From Brevundimonas sp. (GTDB lineage: Bacteria; Pseudomonadota; Alphaproteobacteria; Caulobacterales; Caulobacteraceae), in contig NZ_JACESA010000002.1 in NCBI RefSeq assembly GCF_013912065.1, positions 62,001 to 126,000 of the forward strand: 64,000 nt of DNA. The letters run 5' to 3'. The notes under the pieces are model-generated. The model was not told the DNA's origin. It saw nothing but the letters and a program-made list of their open reading frames with translations, and did not search any database. Below are positions 1 through 9,299 of the stretch, in pieces (the stretch's first letter is position 1; each line of letters begins with the position of its first letter). The position numbers were made by a program, and so were the translations under genes.

Positions 1-1
1 T

Positions 2-265
2 CTGAGCCTGGCGCACATGGCGGTGGCCTTTGTCATGGCCCACCCGGGGGTCACCTCGGCGATCATCGGACCGCGCACCATGGAGCAGCTGGAGGACTAT
101 CTGGCCGGAGCCGGTGTCGCCCTCGACGACGGCCTGCTGGACGAGATCGACCGGATCGCCCCGCCGGGCGGCGACATCGGGCCCAACGACGCCAACTATG
201 TGCCGCCGTCGCTGAAGGACCCGAAGGCGCGCCGTCGCGAGGCGTCGGGGCGGGCGGCGGCCTGA
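2..265 (+). CDS. Aldo/keto reductase, C-terminal fragment (5' end outside window)
   Basis: The reading frame is open from base 2 and ends at TGA 263-265. The 87 visible residues match the C-terminal end of aldo/keto reductases of the YghZ/Gpr type: SLAHMAVAFVMAHPGVTSAI, then IGPRTMEQLEDYL (the loop that closes over the NADPH adenine-phosphate), then a helix ending DEIDRIAPPG. These are NADPH-dependent carbonyl reductases of the cytoplasm; the substrate cannot be told from the tail. The protein carries a charged extension of about 30 residues after the APPG motif. The family call is firm. No promoter or start can be seen, because the gene begins upstream of the window. Confidence 0.85.
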   Translation: MSLAHMAVAFVMAHPGVTSAIIGPRTMEQLEDYLAGAGVALDDGLLDEIDRIAPPGGDIGPNDANYVPPSLKDPKARRREASGRAAA

Positions 266-482
266 AGCACCGGCGGATTGGCTCACCGGCGATGGAAGGA
301 ACAGGAGACGCCGCTCCCTTTCCGGGGGCGCGAAGCTGAGCGGAGGATGAGGCATCTTATGCGGAAGTTCCGGCATGTCCGCCGCCGGACCGCCCTCGTA
401 GAACCGGAGTTCACAAGCCGGTCGATGCGGATCGGCGGTCAACTCGGGGCCGGAACAGACGGCCGCTTCTGGAGACGCCCTC

Positions 483-863
483 ATGCTCAGGCCCTTGCTG
501 TGTCTCTCGCTGGTCGCCCTCACGGGGGCCTGCACCACCGTCACCCAGGGGACGAGCCAGACCCTCGCCGTCGCGACTCCGAACGCTGACGGAGCGCAGT
601 GCGTCATCACCAACGAGAGCGGCCGCGTCGTCGGCCGGGTCACCACGCCGGGGAGCGTACAGATCTCCCGAGCGCGGAGCGCGCTGGAGGTCCGTTGCGA
701 GCGCTCCGGCTTCGAGCCCGGCGTGGCGCAGGTGTCGTCCGCCTTCTCGTCGCGGTCCCGGATCCAGTCGCCGATCGGCTACGCCGTCGACGGCATCTCG
801 GGCGCGATGTGGAGCTATCCGGCCGAGGTCTCGGTCACGATGACCGCCAGCCCGCGGAACTGA
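483..863 (+). CDS. Small putative lipoprotein of unknown function
   Basis: A 126-residue protein. Its N-terminus MLRPLLCLSLVALTGACTT is a short hydrophobic signal peptide followed by a plausible lipobox cysteine (Cys17), so the mature protein would be a periplasmic lipoprotein. The rest is a beta-rich domain (VTQGTSQTLAV...GAQCVITNESGRVVGRV), with a second part rich in Ser/Arg. Similar short lipoproteins are common in alphaproteobacteria and are often mislabelled as translation factors; no function is known to me. It stands alone: 217 bases without a gene lie before it, and the serine hydrolase follows on the same strand about 150 bases later. The lipobox is slightly off consensus (Thr-Gly-Ala before Cys). 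Confidence 0.65.
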   Translation: MLRPLLCLSLVALTGACTTVTQGTSQTLAVATPNADGAQCVITNESGRVVGRVTTPGSVQISRARSALEVRCERSGFEPGVAQVSSAFSSRSRIQSPIGYAVDGISGAMWSYPAEVSVTMTASPRN

Positions 864-1014
864 ACGTCGGCTCCAGGCTGCGTCACGGCGTCCCGGAAGG
901 GCTCCGGCCGTGAACCGAAATGCGGTTGCGCGGCTTGGTCTACCGGCGCGACGATCATGCGTGCCTGGCTGCAGGAGACCAGATGGATCGGTTCCGACAC
1001 GGCAGACGCGCGCC

Positions 1015-2058
1015 GTGATCCGCCGCGAGCTTTTGGCCGCAGGCCTGGGCGCGACCGGTCTAGCCGCCTGCGGCGACGCCTTGCCGGCCGTGCCCTCGTC
1101 TCGGGCCACGACGGGGATGGATCCCGCGCTCCTGGCGCAGACGCTGGAAGCGGCGGCGACCGTGCCGAAGCTCCACGCGATCATCGTGGCGCGCGATGGC
1201 GTCGTCCAGGCGGAGCAGGTGTTCCGCGGACCGGCTCTCGAGACGCCGGTCAACATCAAGTCCGCATCCAAGTCGGTCCTGGCGGGGATCGCCGGGATGG
1301 CGATCGGACGCGGAGTTCTGGCCGGCCCCGACCAGTTGATCGCGCCCTTCCTCGGCGACCGGTTTCCCGCCGATCCGGATCCGAGGCTGGCGACGTTGAC
1401 GGTCGGCCACCTCCTGTCGATGCAGGCCGGGTTGGGATCGACCTCGGGGGCCGACTACGGGGCCTGGGTCTCCAGCTCGCACTGGGTGCGCTACGCCCTG
1501 GCCCAGCCCTTCGAGGCCGACCCGGGCGGCCGGATGATCTATTCGACCGGAACCTCGCATCTGCTGTCGGCCGTGCTCACGCGGGCCGCCGGCCGGTCGA
1601 CCCTGGCCCTGGCGCGCGAGACGCTGGGCGAGGCCCTCGACATCGAGATTCCGTCCTGGCCCGCCGATCCGCAGGGGATTTATTTCGGGGGCAACGACAT
1701 GCGGCTGTCGCCGCGCGCCCTGTTGGCGTTCGGCGAGCTCTATCGCAACGACGGTCTGCACGGCGGCGCGCGGGCTCTTCCCGAGGGCTGGGTGGAAACC
1801 TCATGGCGCGGGCGCGGAACCTCCCGCTGGAGCGGCAACCCCTATGGATACGGCTGGTGGATCAGGCGCAGCGGCGCGCACGACGTCTTCTTCGCCTGGG
1901 GCTACGGCGGCCAGATGATCTTCGTGACCCCTGATCTCGACCTGACCGTGGTCATGACCTCCAGTCCGGAGCCGGTCGCGGCGCGCGACGGTCATGTGGA
2001 CGCGCTGCACCGGCTGCTGGACGTCGGGCTGATCCCTGCGGCCCGTCGCGGCGCCTAG
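1015..2058 (+). CDS. Serine hydrolase, beta-lactamase class C / 6-aminohexanoate-dimer hydrolase type
   Basis: A beta-lactamase-fold serine hydrolase. With the GTG start at 1015 the protein has 347 residues and opens with MIRRELLAAGLGATGLAACG, a twin-arginine-like lipoprotein signal with Cys19 as the lipidated residue, so it should act in the periplasm. The nucleophile motif SxxK is Ser83-Ala-Ser-Lys86. The second motif region has Tyr in IYSTGTSHLL, and GYGGQ near the C-terminus matches the third motif of NylB-like esterases/amidases. An in-frame GTG at 910 would give 35 more residues, but that extension looks non-coding and would bury the signal peptide. Neither start has a strong Shine-Dalgarno. 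The substrate is unknown. Confidence 0.85.
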   Translation: MIRRELLAAGLGATGLAACGDALPAVPSSRATTGMDPALLAQTLEAAATVPKLHAIIVARDGVVQAEQVFRGPALETPVNIKSASKSVLAGIAGMAIGRGVLAGPDQLIAPFLGDRFPADPDPRLATLTVGHLLSMQAGLGSTSGADYGAWVSSSHWVRYALAQPFEADPGGRMIYSTGTSHLLSAVLTRAAGRSTLALARETLGEALDIEIPSWPADPQGIYFGGNDMRLSPRALLAFGELYRNDGLHGGARALPEGWVETSWRGRGTSRWSGNPYGYGWWIRRSGAHDVFFAWGYGGQMIFVTPDLDLTVVMTSSPEPVAARDGHVDALHRLLDVGLIPAARRGA

Positions 2059-2067
2059 GCGGATGTC

Positions 2068-3273
2068 TCACGCCGTCGTGCGTGCCGCGGCGTCGGCGCT
2101 TCGATCGCTAAGCGGTGCAATGGACGAGACGGCGGCTGCGGCCAACAGGATCAGGGCCGATGCCCCGAAGGTCGCCCGGTAACCGCCGGCGTCGAACAGG
2201 AGACCGCCCGCCGCGGCGCCGAGGGTGATGGCGAGCTGGATCGCAGCGACCATCAGGCCGCCACCGGCCTCGGCGTCGTCCGGAAGCGTTCGGCTGAGCC
2301 AGGTCCACCAGGCCACGGGCGCGGCCGTGCCCACCAGCCCCCACAGCGCGAGGAGTATTCCGGTCGCCAGGCCGTCACGGCCGAGGCCGATGAGGGCCAG
2401 GCCGATCACGGCGAGCCCGGTCGGGGCCGCGACGAGCGCCGTCCTGAGGCTTCGCGCGATGAGCTTCGGAATGAGCGCGCTGCCGACGGCGCCCGCCAGC
2501 CCCATGATCAGCAGGATCAGCGACAGAACCGACACGCTGACCCCCGTGGTCGTCTCCAGGAAGGGCCGGAGATAGGTGAAGAGGGCGAACTGACCCATGA
2601 ACAGGAGGGTCACGCCGGCGATACCGATGGCCGCCTCGCGACGGCGCAGAAGCGCCAGGGCGTTGGCTCTGGTCGCGCGGCGGTCAGAAGGCATCGAAGG
2701 CAGGCTGAGGAACTGCCAGACCAGCACGATGGCGGCGAGGGGGACGACGATGAAAAAGGCGCCGCGCCAACCGATGAACTGGCCGAGGAAGCTGCCGAGC
2801 GGAGCGGCGATGGTCGTGGCCAGCGCGTTGCCGCCGTTGAGCAGCGCGAGCCCTTTGGGCAGGTCTTTGGCTGGAACCAGCTGCATGACCACGGCGGTCG
2901 ACAGGGACCAGAAGCCGCCGATCACGACGCCCAGCATCGCCCGACCGACCATCAGGACCGCATAAGAGGGCGCAAGCGCCACGATCAGGCCCGACGCCAG
3001 CATAAGGCCGGTAAGCCCCAGGAGCAGGCGCCGCCGATCAACGCCGCGGGAAACCGTGGCGATCAGCAAACTGGTCAGGACGGCGAACAGGCCCGAAACC
3101 GCGATCGCCTGTCCGGCCTGCCCTTCGGTGACCTGAAGATCGGCGGCCACGGGCGTCAGCAGGCTGACGGGCATGAACTCGGAGGCGATCAGCGTCGAGA
3201 CGCAGAGGGTCAGGGCGAAGACCGCGCCCCAGCGGGCGGGCCTGTCATCGGTCGGGAAGGTGTAGGCCGTCAT
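2068..3273 (-). CDS. nepI: MFS efflux transporter, NepI-like (purine ribonucleoside efflux type)
   Basis: A 401-residue major facilitator of the DHA1 drug:H+ antiporter group with about twelve hydrophobic segments. Similarity to E. coli NepI is visible along the whole length: SEFMPVSLLTPVAADL in helix 1, GRAMLGVVIGGFWSLS in helix 4, APLGSFLGQFIGWRGAFF in helix 5, then FALFTYLRPF, and WWTWLSRTLPDDAEAGGGL near helix 10. NepI exports inosine and related nucleosides; the substrate here is inferred from family only. The gene ends ten bases beyond the converging serine hydrolase. It lies 110 bases downstream of a LysR gene on the same strand, which may regulate it or only neighbour it. Confidence 0.8.
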   Translation of the reverse strand: MTAYTFPTDDRPARWGAVFALTLCVSTLIASEFMPVSLLTPVAADLQVTEGQAGQAIAVSGLFAVLTSLLIATVSRGVDRRRLLLGLTGLMLASGLIVALAPSYAVLMVGRAMLGVVIGGFWSLSTAVVMQLVPAKDLPKGLALLNGGNALATTIAAPLGSFLGQFIGWRGAFFIVVPLAAIVLVWQFLSLPSMPSDRRATRANALALLRRREAAIGIAGVTLLFMGQFALFTYLRPFLETTTGVSVSVLSLILLIMGLAGAVGSALIPKLIARSLRTALVAAPTGLAVIGLALIGLGRDGLATGILLALWGLVGTAAPVAWWTWLSRTLPDDAEAGGGLMVAAIQLAITLGAAAGGLLFDAGGYRATFGASALILLAAAAVSSIAPLSDRSADAAARTTA

Positions 3274-3383
3274 GGTTCGCTCGCCGCGCCTGGAGCGGCG
3301 CCGGCGTCGGTGTAGCGGTCACAGCCTCGCGTGATCAGCCCGCCGGCGGTGAACGGGACGATGCGCGGAGCTCATCCTTGGGA

Positions 3384-4292
3384 TCAGAGCCCCAGCGGTC
3401 GCAGTTCCCGCACCAGGTCGATGAACAGGCGCAGGGCGTTGGGCACCTGGCGGCGGCTGGAGTAGTAGATCTGATAGCCCGGACTGGTCGAGCTCCAGTC
3501 GTCCAGAACGGTGATCAGGGCGCCGGAGGCGAGGTCCGCCCTTACCATCGGCTCCGCCACATAGATCAGGCCGGCGCCCTGCCTGGCCGCCGCCAGACCG
3601 ATCACGCCGTTGTCGATCAGCAGGGCGCCCGGCGCATCGACCTCGATCCGCTCGTCGCCGCGTTCGAACTCCCAGCGATAGATGCGATCGTCGCCGATGC
3701 GGATGCGAACGCAGGCGTGACGCGCCAGGTCGTGCGGCGTGACAGGCGTTCCGCAGCGTTCCAGGTAGGCGGGGGCGGCCACGACCACCCAGCGGATGTC
3801 GGCGGACAGCCGCTGCGCGATCATGTCCTCGGGCACAGTGCCGCCGTAGCGGATGCCGGCGTCGAAGCCGGACTCCACGACGTCGATCAGGCGGTTGTTG
3901 ACGGAGATCTCGATTTCGACGTCCGGATAGCGCTCCAGGAAGGTCCCGATGATCGGCGCCACGAGATGCTCGGCCGCGTCGGTCGGCACGCTGAGGCGGA
4001 CGCGGCCCATCGGGTCGTCCCGATAGCGGTTGAGGACGTCCACCGCCCGTCCGATGGCGTCATAGGGTTCCCCGATCGCGGCCTGCAGGGCTTCGCCGGC
4101 GGCGGTCAGGGTCACGCTGCGGCTTGTGCGGTTGAGCAGGCGAACGCCGAGGCGTTCCTCAAGCGCCCGCATCGAATGGCTCAGGGCGGAGGCGCCCACG
4201 CCGAGCTCGACGCCGGCCCGTCTGAAGCTGCGCTGCCGCGCAATCTCCAGGAAATAGGTCAGGTCGGCGAAGTCGGAACGGCGAAGTTGCAT
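3384..4292 (-). CDS. LysR-family transcriptional regulator
   Basis: A 302-residue LysR regulator. The N-terminal winged helix-turn-helix runs from MQLRRSDFADLTYFLEIA through ALSHSMRALEERLGVRLLNR (residues about 1-65); a periplasmic-binding-fold effector domain fills the rest, with VRLSVPTDAAEHLV at its start. The start at 4292 gives the usual LysR N-terminus; an ATG five codons upstream (4307) is equally possible, and the long in-frame extension to 4454 is unlikely to be translated. It is divergent from the cupin gene at 4469 with 176 bases between them, the classic layout for a LysR activator of its neighbour. The MFS gene on its other side lies downstream on the same strand. The effector is unknown. 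Confidence 0.88.
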   Translation of the reverse strand: MQLRRSDFADLTYFLEIARQRSFRRAGVELGVGASALSHSMRALEERLGVRLLNRTSRSVTLTAAGEALQAAIGEPYDAIGRAVDVLNRYRDDPMGRVRLSVPTDAAEHLVAPIIGTFLERYPDVEIEISVNNRLIDVVESGFDAGIRYGGTVPEDMIAQRLSADIRWVVVAAPAYLERCGTPVTPHDLARHACVRIRIGDDRIYRWEFERGDERIEVDAPGALLIDNGVIGLAAARQGAGLIYVAEPMVRADLASGALITVLDDWSSTSPGYQIYYSSRRQVPNALRLFIDLVRELRPLGL

Positions 4293-4468
4293 GCCGTCTT
4301 CTAGCATCTCTGCGTCGTCCCGTCGGCCTCTCGACGCCGGGATCGGGACAGCGACCTCGGCCGCGGGGCTTTGGATCACTGAGCGGACTTCATCGACCCG
4401 TTGCCGCGCCCGTGGGCGCCCGACGACGCCTCGACGCCCTAGGCTGGCCGTCATTCGGGAGATTGAAG

Positions 4469-4957
4469 ATGCAAACCGTCGGAGCCCTCATGGCGACTCT
4501 CACCCTCGCGCCTCTCGCAGGCGAGCCTCAGATCGAAAGGCAGGACATGCAGATCGTCAGGCGGCACGATCAGACGGTACAGCCCGGGCCGGACGCCTGG
4601 TTCACCGGCGCGGTGACCATTTCCGGACAGTTCCAGAGGGAGGCGCCCTCCCGCGTCGGCGGCGCCGTCGTGCGCTTCGAACCCGGCGCACGCACGGCTT
4701 GGCACACCCACCCCCTGGGTCAGACCCTCATCGTCACCGAGGGCGTCGGCTGGACCCAAGTCGAGGGCGGGCCGATCCACGAGTTCCGGGCTGGAGACAT
4801 CCTGTGGTGCCCGGCCGATCGCAGACACTGGCACGGGGCGACCCCGCATGAAGCCATGACCCACATCGCCATCCAGGAAAGCCTCGACGGCTCGCCCGTG
4901 ACCTGGATGGAGAAGGTCACGGACGCGCAGTATCTGGCAGGCCCGGCGACGGACTAG
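4469..4957 (+). CDS. Cupin-domain protein
   Basis: A 162-residue single-domain cupin. Motif 1 is seen in GARTAWHTHPLGQTLIVTEG (two His and a following Gln) and motif 2 in AGDILWCPADRRHWHGA, so the metal-binding His set is present. The sequence closely resembles small cupins annotated as mandelonitrile-lyase-like or carboxymuconolactone-decarboxylase-associated proteins (...TWMEKVTDAQYL at the end). The ATG at 4469 has GGGAG seven to eight bases upstream and yields a short hydrophobic N-terminus that may be a signal peptide. An internal Met (MQIVRRHD, 4547) would give a purely cytoplasmic form. It is divergent from a LysR gene and overlaps the stop of the convergent cytochrome gene by four bases. 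Confidence 0.8.
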   Translation: MQTVGALMATLTLAPLAGEPQIERQDMQIVRRHDQTVQPGPDAWFTGAVTISGQFQREAPSRVGGAVVRFEPGARTAWHTHPLGQTLIVTEGVGWTQVEGGPIHEFRAGDILWCPADRRHWHGATPHEAMTHIAIQESLDGSPVTWMEKVTDAQYLAGPATD

Positions 4958-5661
4958 CGCCGGAGGGCGGCGGACGCGTCCGCAGGGCATTCGGCTCCGG
5001 TTTCGACCCAGGCGCGGATGAGAGCGCCAAACTCCTCCTGGGTGCCGGGCGCCGGCGTCCGGTCGCCGCCGGAATTCCAGGCCCATCCGACAAGTCCGTC
5101 TTCGGCCATGTGGTGGACGAGGTCGTTCAGGTTGCGGTCTCCGTTGCGGGTGCGATCCTTGATCTGCCGGCAGATCTCGCCAAGCGTCTTGCCCTGCCAG
5201 GCCATGGACGCAGGGGCCAGGGCCCAGTGCGGATCGCCGGGCACGCCGGACGGCTCGAAATTGCTGAAGCCGTGGCAGGTCTTGCACTCCAGACCCGGCG
5301 CGCCGTTACCGTCGGAGCCGCGCGTCACCCACGGCTCATGAGGCGTCATCCGGTCGCCCTGCGTCGGCCGGTCGCCGACCGGGTGACAGTTCATGCAGCG
5401 AGGATGCTGGATCACCCGGCCGGCCTCGTTGAAGAGGGCGACGGATCGGCTGGCGTCGTCGGGCAGGCTGGCGAAGGCGGCGACGGGCTGCAGGTGAGCG
5501 ATCGCGGGCGTGGCCTCGACCGGAGCGATGTTCTCGCGTTCGGGACGGTGGAGGTAGCTGTTCACCGACGACCAGGCGACGAAGCCGACGATGAGGACGG
5601 CCAGGCCGCTCAGGATCGGGTGGCGGCGCAGGACGTTTCGACGACCGGGTTCGCGCGCCAT
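4954..5661 (-). CDS. Membrane-anchored diheme cytochrome c, electron acceptor of the IorBA hydroxylase
   Basis: A 235-residue protein with an N-terminal membrane anchor (HPILSGLAVLIVGFVAW, about residues 14-30) and two CxxCH heme-binding sites, CMNCH at 89-93 and CKTCH at 126-130, so a periplasmic diheme cytochrome c. It is the last gene of a minus-strand operon after the Moco subunit and the 2Fe-2S subunit, with one base between the iorA stop and its start. Such cytochromes accompany isoquinoline-1-oxidoreductase-type hydroxylases, which pass electrons to a c-type cytochrome rather than to FAD and oxygen; there is indeed no FAD subunit in this operon. The electron-transfer role is inferred from context. 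Confidence 0.85.
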   Translation of the reverse strand: MAREPGRRNVLRRHPILSGLAVLIVGFVAWSSVNSYLHRPERENIAPVEATPAIAHLQPVAAFASLPDDASRSVALFNEAGRVIQHPRCMNCHPVGDRPTQGDRMTPHEPWVTRGSDGNGAPGLECKTCHGFSNFEPSGVPGDPHWALAPASMAWQGKTLGEICRQIKDRTRNGDRNLNDLVHHMAEDGLVGWAWNSGGDRTPAPGTQEEFGALIRAWVETGAECPADASAALRR

Positions 5662-5662
5662 A

Positions 5663-6121
<459 letters not shown>

Positions 6122-6124
6122 GCC

Positions 6125-8308
6125 TCAGGCCTCCACGAACGGCAGTCGATGCGTCGGCCGGCCCGTCAGGACGAGCAGGGCGTTGGCGACGGCGGGGGTG
6201 ATCAGCGGCGTGCCGGGCTCGCCGACGCCGGTCGGCGGCTCCGCCGAGGGCACGATATGGGTCTCGATCTCGGGCGCTTCGTGCATGCGCACCGTGCGGT
6301 AGTCCTTGAAGTTGTCGTTCTGGACGACGCCGTCGCGGAAACGCACCTGGCCGTAGAGGCCGGCGCTTAGGCCATAGATGATCCCGCCTTCGATCTGGGC
6401 GGCGATCAGGTCCGGGGCGACGGCGATGCCGCAATGCACAGCCGCGACGACGCGGCGGACACGCGGGCCGCTCGGCGTCAGCGACACCTCGGCGACCTGG
6501 GCCACCGTGGTGCCGAAACACTGGCCGACGGCCAGGCCCCGCGCCCATCCCGCCTCGATCGGCTGTCCCCATCCCGCGCGTTCGCAGGCCAGATTGAGCA
6601 CGTCCAGATACGGCCGGGCGTTGACCTTGGCGTAGATGCGTCGGCGATACTCGGCGGGGTCCACCCCGGCCCGGCGCGCGAGTTGGTCGATGGCGTGTTC
6701 GATGGCCGTGAAGGTGTGGGAGTGGCCCACCGACCGCCAGAACCCCACGGAGACGGGAAGCCTGGGACTGTAGACGCGACAATCGACCGTCTCTGCGAAC
6801 TCCAGATAGGGCGAGGGTTCGACGCCTTCGATCGCTTGATGGTTCGGCCCCACCGGGATCAACGCCTGGCAGACGGTCCGGTGACGCCAGGCCTTCGGAT
6901 ATCCTTCCGCGTCCACCGCCACCGTCATCTTGTGATGGGCCATCGGCCGGTAGAAGCCGCCGGACATGTCGTCCTCGCGACTCCAGAGCAGCTTGACGGG
7001 GCGCCCCTCCATCCGGCGCGCGATCCGCGCCGCCTCGACGGAATAGTCCGCGCCCATGACGCCCCGACGTCCGAAGGATCCTCCGGCCGGCAGGACGTTG
7101 ATGTTCACCAGACCAGGCGCGGTGCCCAGAGCCGTGGCCACGAAGACCTGGTCGGGCGTCTGCAGCTGGGTGGAGGAGTGGATCACCACGTTCGGTCCGT
7201 CGACCTGGGCGACACAGTTCATCGGCTCCATGGGCGCATGGGCCAGATAGGGAAGGTCCACGGAGGTCTCGAACAACTCGCCGGTGAAGGCCGTCTCGGC
7301 GTCCCCCTTGTTCCCGTAGGCGGTGGAGCCGTGCTCGACGCGACCATCGGCGATGTCGCGGTACCAGGCCGCGACTTCAGGGTCCGAGCGGCGCTCGGCG
7401 CGGCGGTCGTCCCACCGGATGCGGAGCGCCTCGCGTCCCTTCCGGGCGGCCCAGGCGTTCTCCGCGACGACGGCGACGCCCGTCGGGATGGCGAAAACGT
7501 CCACGACGCCGGGGACGCGTCGCGCGTCGCGATCATCGAACCGGGACAGCCGACCGCCGATGCGCGGCGAGTGGGCCACCATGGCGGTCAGCATGCCCGG
7601 CAGACGGACGTCCTGGGTGTAGATCGTGGCGCCGGTGCTCTTGTCTCGGCTGTCGAGACGGCGGACCCGCCGGGTGCCGATCAGGGTGAATTGGTCCGGC
7701 GTCTTGAGGGTCGGCTCCTGCGGCGGCTCAAAGGCCGCGGCGGGCCCGGCGAGTTCGCCGAACCCCGCCGATCGTCCGGAGGACGCATGACGCACGACGC
7801 CGTCCGCGACCGTCAGGCTGTTGGTCGGAACGCGCCACTGGGCAGCGGCCGCCTGAACCAGCATCGCCCGGGCCGCGGCGCCGACCTTGCGCATGCGATC
7901 CCAGGACTGGGCGATCGTTCTTGAGCCTGCGGTCATCTGGGGGCCGTACACCGCCGCATTGGCCGGAGCGGCCTCCACGCGGACCCGGTCCCAGTCGGCG
8001 TCGAGCTCCTCCGCCACGAGGGCGGCGAGGCCGGCATGGATGCCCTGACCCATTTCCTGGAAGGCGTTGGCGACGATGACGGAGCCGTCCGGCTCGATGC
8101 GAAGATAGGGGCCGAACGGGCTGTCCTCGGGCCGAACCGCGCCGGCGCCGAGGATGCGGGTGATGTTCGCCCCCACCGTGCCGAGCACCAGGGCGCCGCC
8201 CACGACCACCCCGCCTGTGGTGAGGACGCGGCGACGCGTGAAGAGCCGCCGTCGGGGTTTGTCCGTGGCGACAGGGCCGATGGATTTGGACTTCGGGGTT
8301 CGGGTCAC
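6125..8308 (-). CDS. iorB: Molybdopterin-binding catalytic subunit, IorB-type (Tat-exported)
   Basis: A large subunit of the xanthine-oxidase superfamily, about 727 residues from the GTG at 8308 or 749 from a TTG at 8374. I prefer 8308, which has AAGGG about ten bases upstream. Near the N-terminus, FTRRRVLTTGGVVVGGALVL is a twin-arginine signal retained as an anchor. Molybdopterin contacts are seen in NAFQEMGQGIHAGLAALVAE, GGSFGRRGVMGADY and QCFGTTVAQVAEV. The catalytic base is the Glu of GVGEPGTP (residue 697 from the GTG start). The arrangement with the MGQG segment near the N-terminus is typical of the IorB group. It heads an operon with iorA and the diheme cytochrome and is divergent from paoABC. 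The cofactor is probably the cytosine dinucleotide form, given mocA in the window. Confidence 0.9.
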   Translation of the reverse strand: MTRTPKSKSIGPVATDKPRRRLFTRRRVLTTGGVVVGGALVLGTVGANITRILGAGAVRPEDSPFGPYLRIEPDGSVIVANAFQEMGQGIHAGLAALVAEELDADWDRVRVEAAPANAAVYGPQMTAGSRTIAQSWDRMRKVGAAARAMLVQAAAAQWRVPTNSLTVADGVVRHASSGRSAGFGELAGPAAAFEPPQEPTLKTPDQFTLIGTRRVRRLDSRDKSTGATIYTQDVRLPGMLTAMVAHSPRIGGRLSRFDDRDARRVPGVVDVFAIPTGVAVVAENAWAARKGREALRIRWDDRRAERRSDPEVAAWYRDIADGRVEHGSTAYGNKGDAETAFTGELFETSVDLPYLAHAPMEPMNCVAQVDGPNVVIHSSTQLQTPDQVFVATALGTAPGLVNINVLPAGGSFGRRGVMGADYSVEAARIARRMEGRPVKLLWSREDDMSGGFYRPMAHHKMTVAVDAEGYPKAWRHRTVCQALIPVGPNHQAIEGVEPSPYLEFAETVDCRVYSPRLPVSVGFWRSVGHSHTFTAIEHAIDQLARRAGVDPAEYRRRIYAKVNARPYLDVLNLACERAGWGQPIEAGWARGLAVGQCFGTTVAQVAEVSLTPSGPRVRRVVAAVHCGIAVAPDLIAAQIEGGIIYGLSAGLYGQVRFRDGVVQNDNFKDYRTVRMHEAPEIETHIVPSAEPPTGVGEPGTPLITPAVANALLVLTGRPTHRLPFVEA

Positions 8309-8492
8309 AGGGAAAGGCCCTTCGACGCGTCTTGCGCCAATCCGTACAGCATCGGCCGGGATGGTCAGGGACAATATATCGGATCAAAGGAGTTCTTTGC
8401 CTGATCCTCCTGTGCGGTGGCCGCTCAACGCCTCGGCAGCCCGTAAATTCGAGCCATTGATAATCATTCGCGATCAGTATCGAGGTGGGGTT

Positions 8493-8518
8493 CCGATGTA
8501 GTTTGCGGGCTATATCGG
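8493..8518. promoter_or_regulatory. ModE-box-like palindrome between iorB and paoA
   Basis: Arms CCGATGTA (8493-8500) and TATATCGG (8511-8518) are inverted repeats with one mismatch, separated by ten bases. The same spacing and nearly the same arms occur at 23929-23954 and 32160-32185, and the design resembles the CG-TATA inverted repeat bound by ModE. The site lies in the divergent space between the IorBA and PaoABC operons. The rest of this roughly 360-base gap shows no gene; it also holds a lone TATATCGG half at 8375-8382. Confidence 0.55.
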
Positions 8519-8669
8519 GGGCTATACAGATGAGTGGAAGTCACCGCGTCATCGAAGTCAGCTCATCGCCGGAACGTATGCACTCCCTTGGGATTGCCCT
8601 AGTCTGATCGACTATCCGCCGGGTGACCGGAGCGGCTGAATCCAACCCTCGCACAGAATGGAGGTCTCC

Positions 8670-9299
8670 ATGGCCGGCGAACTCGAACTCTCCCGTCGAG
8701 GCGTGCTGATGGTCGGAGGCGCGAGCGCGGCTCTCGCCACTGTATCGCCGGCCGACGCCCAGACGCCGTCGCCGGATACGCCGCCGACCCGGATGACGGT
8801 GGCCCTCGAGGTGAACGGCACGGACCGGACGCTGGAGCTGGACACTCGGACGACCCTGCTGGATGCGTTGCGCGAGCACCTGCATCTGACGGGAACCAAG
8901 AAGGGTTGCGACCATGGTCAGTGCGGCGGCTGCACCGTCCTCGTCGACGGCCAACGCATCAACTCGTGCCTGAGCCTGGCGGTGATGCACGAGGGGTCGA
9001 AGGTGACGACCATCGAGGGCCTCGGGGCGCCGGACGATCTGCATCCGATGCAGGCCGCCTTCGTCAAGCACGACGGCTATCAGTGCGGCTACTGCACGCC
9101 CGGACAGATCTGTTCCGCCGTCGCCGTGCTGGAGGAGATCCGCCAAGGTCTGCCGAGCCATGTCTCCGCCAGCCTGACCGATCGACCCCGGGCGACGAAC
9201 GAGGAGATGCGCGAGCGGATGAGCGGCAATATCTGTCGCTGCGGGGCCTATTCCAACATCGCCGAGGCCATGGCGGAAGTCGCAGGAGCGCGCGCATGA
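8670..9299 (+). CDS. paoA: Periplasmic aldehyde oxidoreductase, [2Fe-2S] subunit PaoA
   Basis: A 209-residue PaoA/YagT-type subunit. The start at 8670 is set by GGAGG five bases upstream; an ATG at 8658 overlaps that ribosome site and is less likely. The N-terminus has a Tat signal ([16 protein letters not shown]) ending near ADAQ. Two 2Fe-2S sites are visible: [16 protein letters not shown] with a following Cys in INSC, and [10 protein letters not shown] with NICRCGAY. It is the first gene of a three-gene operon and overlaps paoB by ATGA. E. coli PaoABC oxidises aromatic aldehydes in the periplasm; this function is transferred by whole-operon similarity. Confidence 0.93.
   Translation: MAGELELSRRGVLMVGGASAALATVSPADAQTPSPDTPPTRMTVALEVNGTDRTLELDTRTTLLDALREHLHLTGTKKGCDHGQCGGCTVLVDGQRINSCLSLAVMHEGSKVTTIEGLGAPDDLHPMQAAFVKHDGYQCGYCTPGQICSAVAVLEEIRQGLPSHVSASLTDRPRATNEEMRERMSGNICRCGAYSNIAEAMAEVAGARA

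Noticed and set aside
6434-7924. A 496-codon plus-strand open frame inside iorB
   Set aside because: It lies entirely opposite the conserved catalytic domain and has no protein-like features of its own.
8357-8382. A possible further ModE-like site using the TATATCGG half at 8375-8382
   Set aside because: The partner arm at the required distance is CGGGATGG, which matches poorly, so only a half-site can be claimed.
8456-8480. A Fur-box-like stretch (TGATAATCATTCGCGATCAG)
   Set aside because: Only one half resembles the GATAATGAT pattern and symmetry is weak, so iron control of the hydroxylase promoters is not supported.
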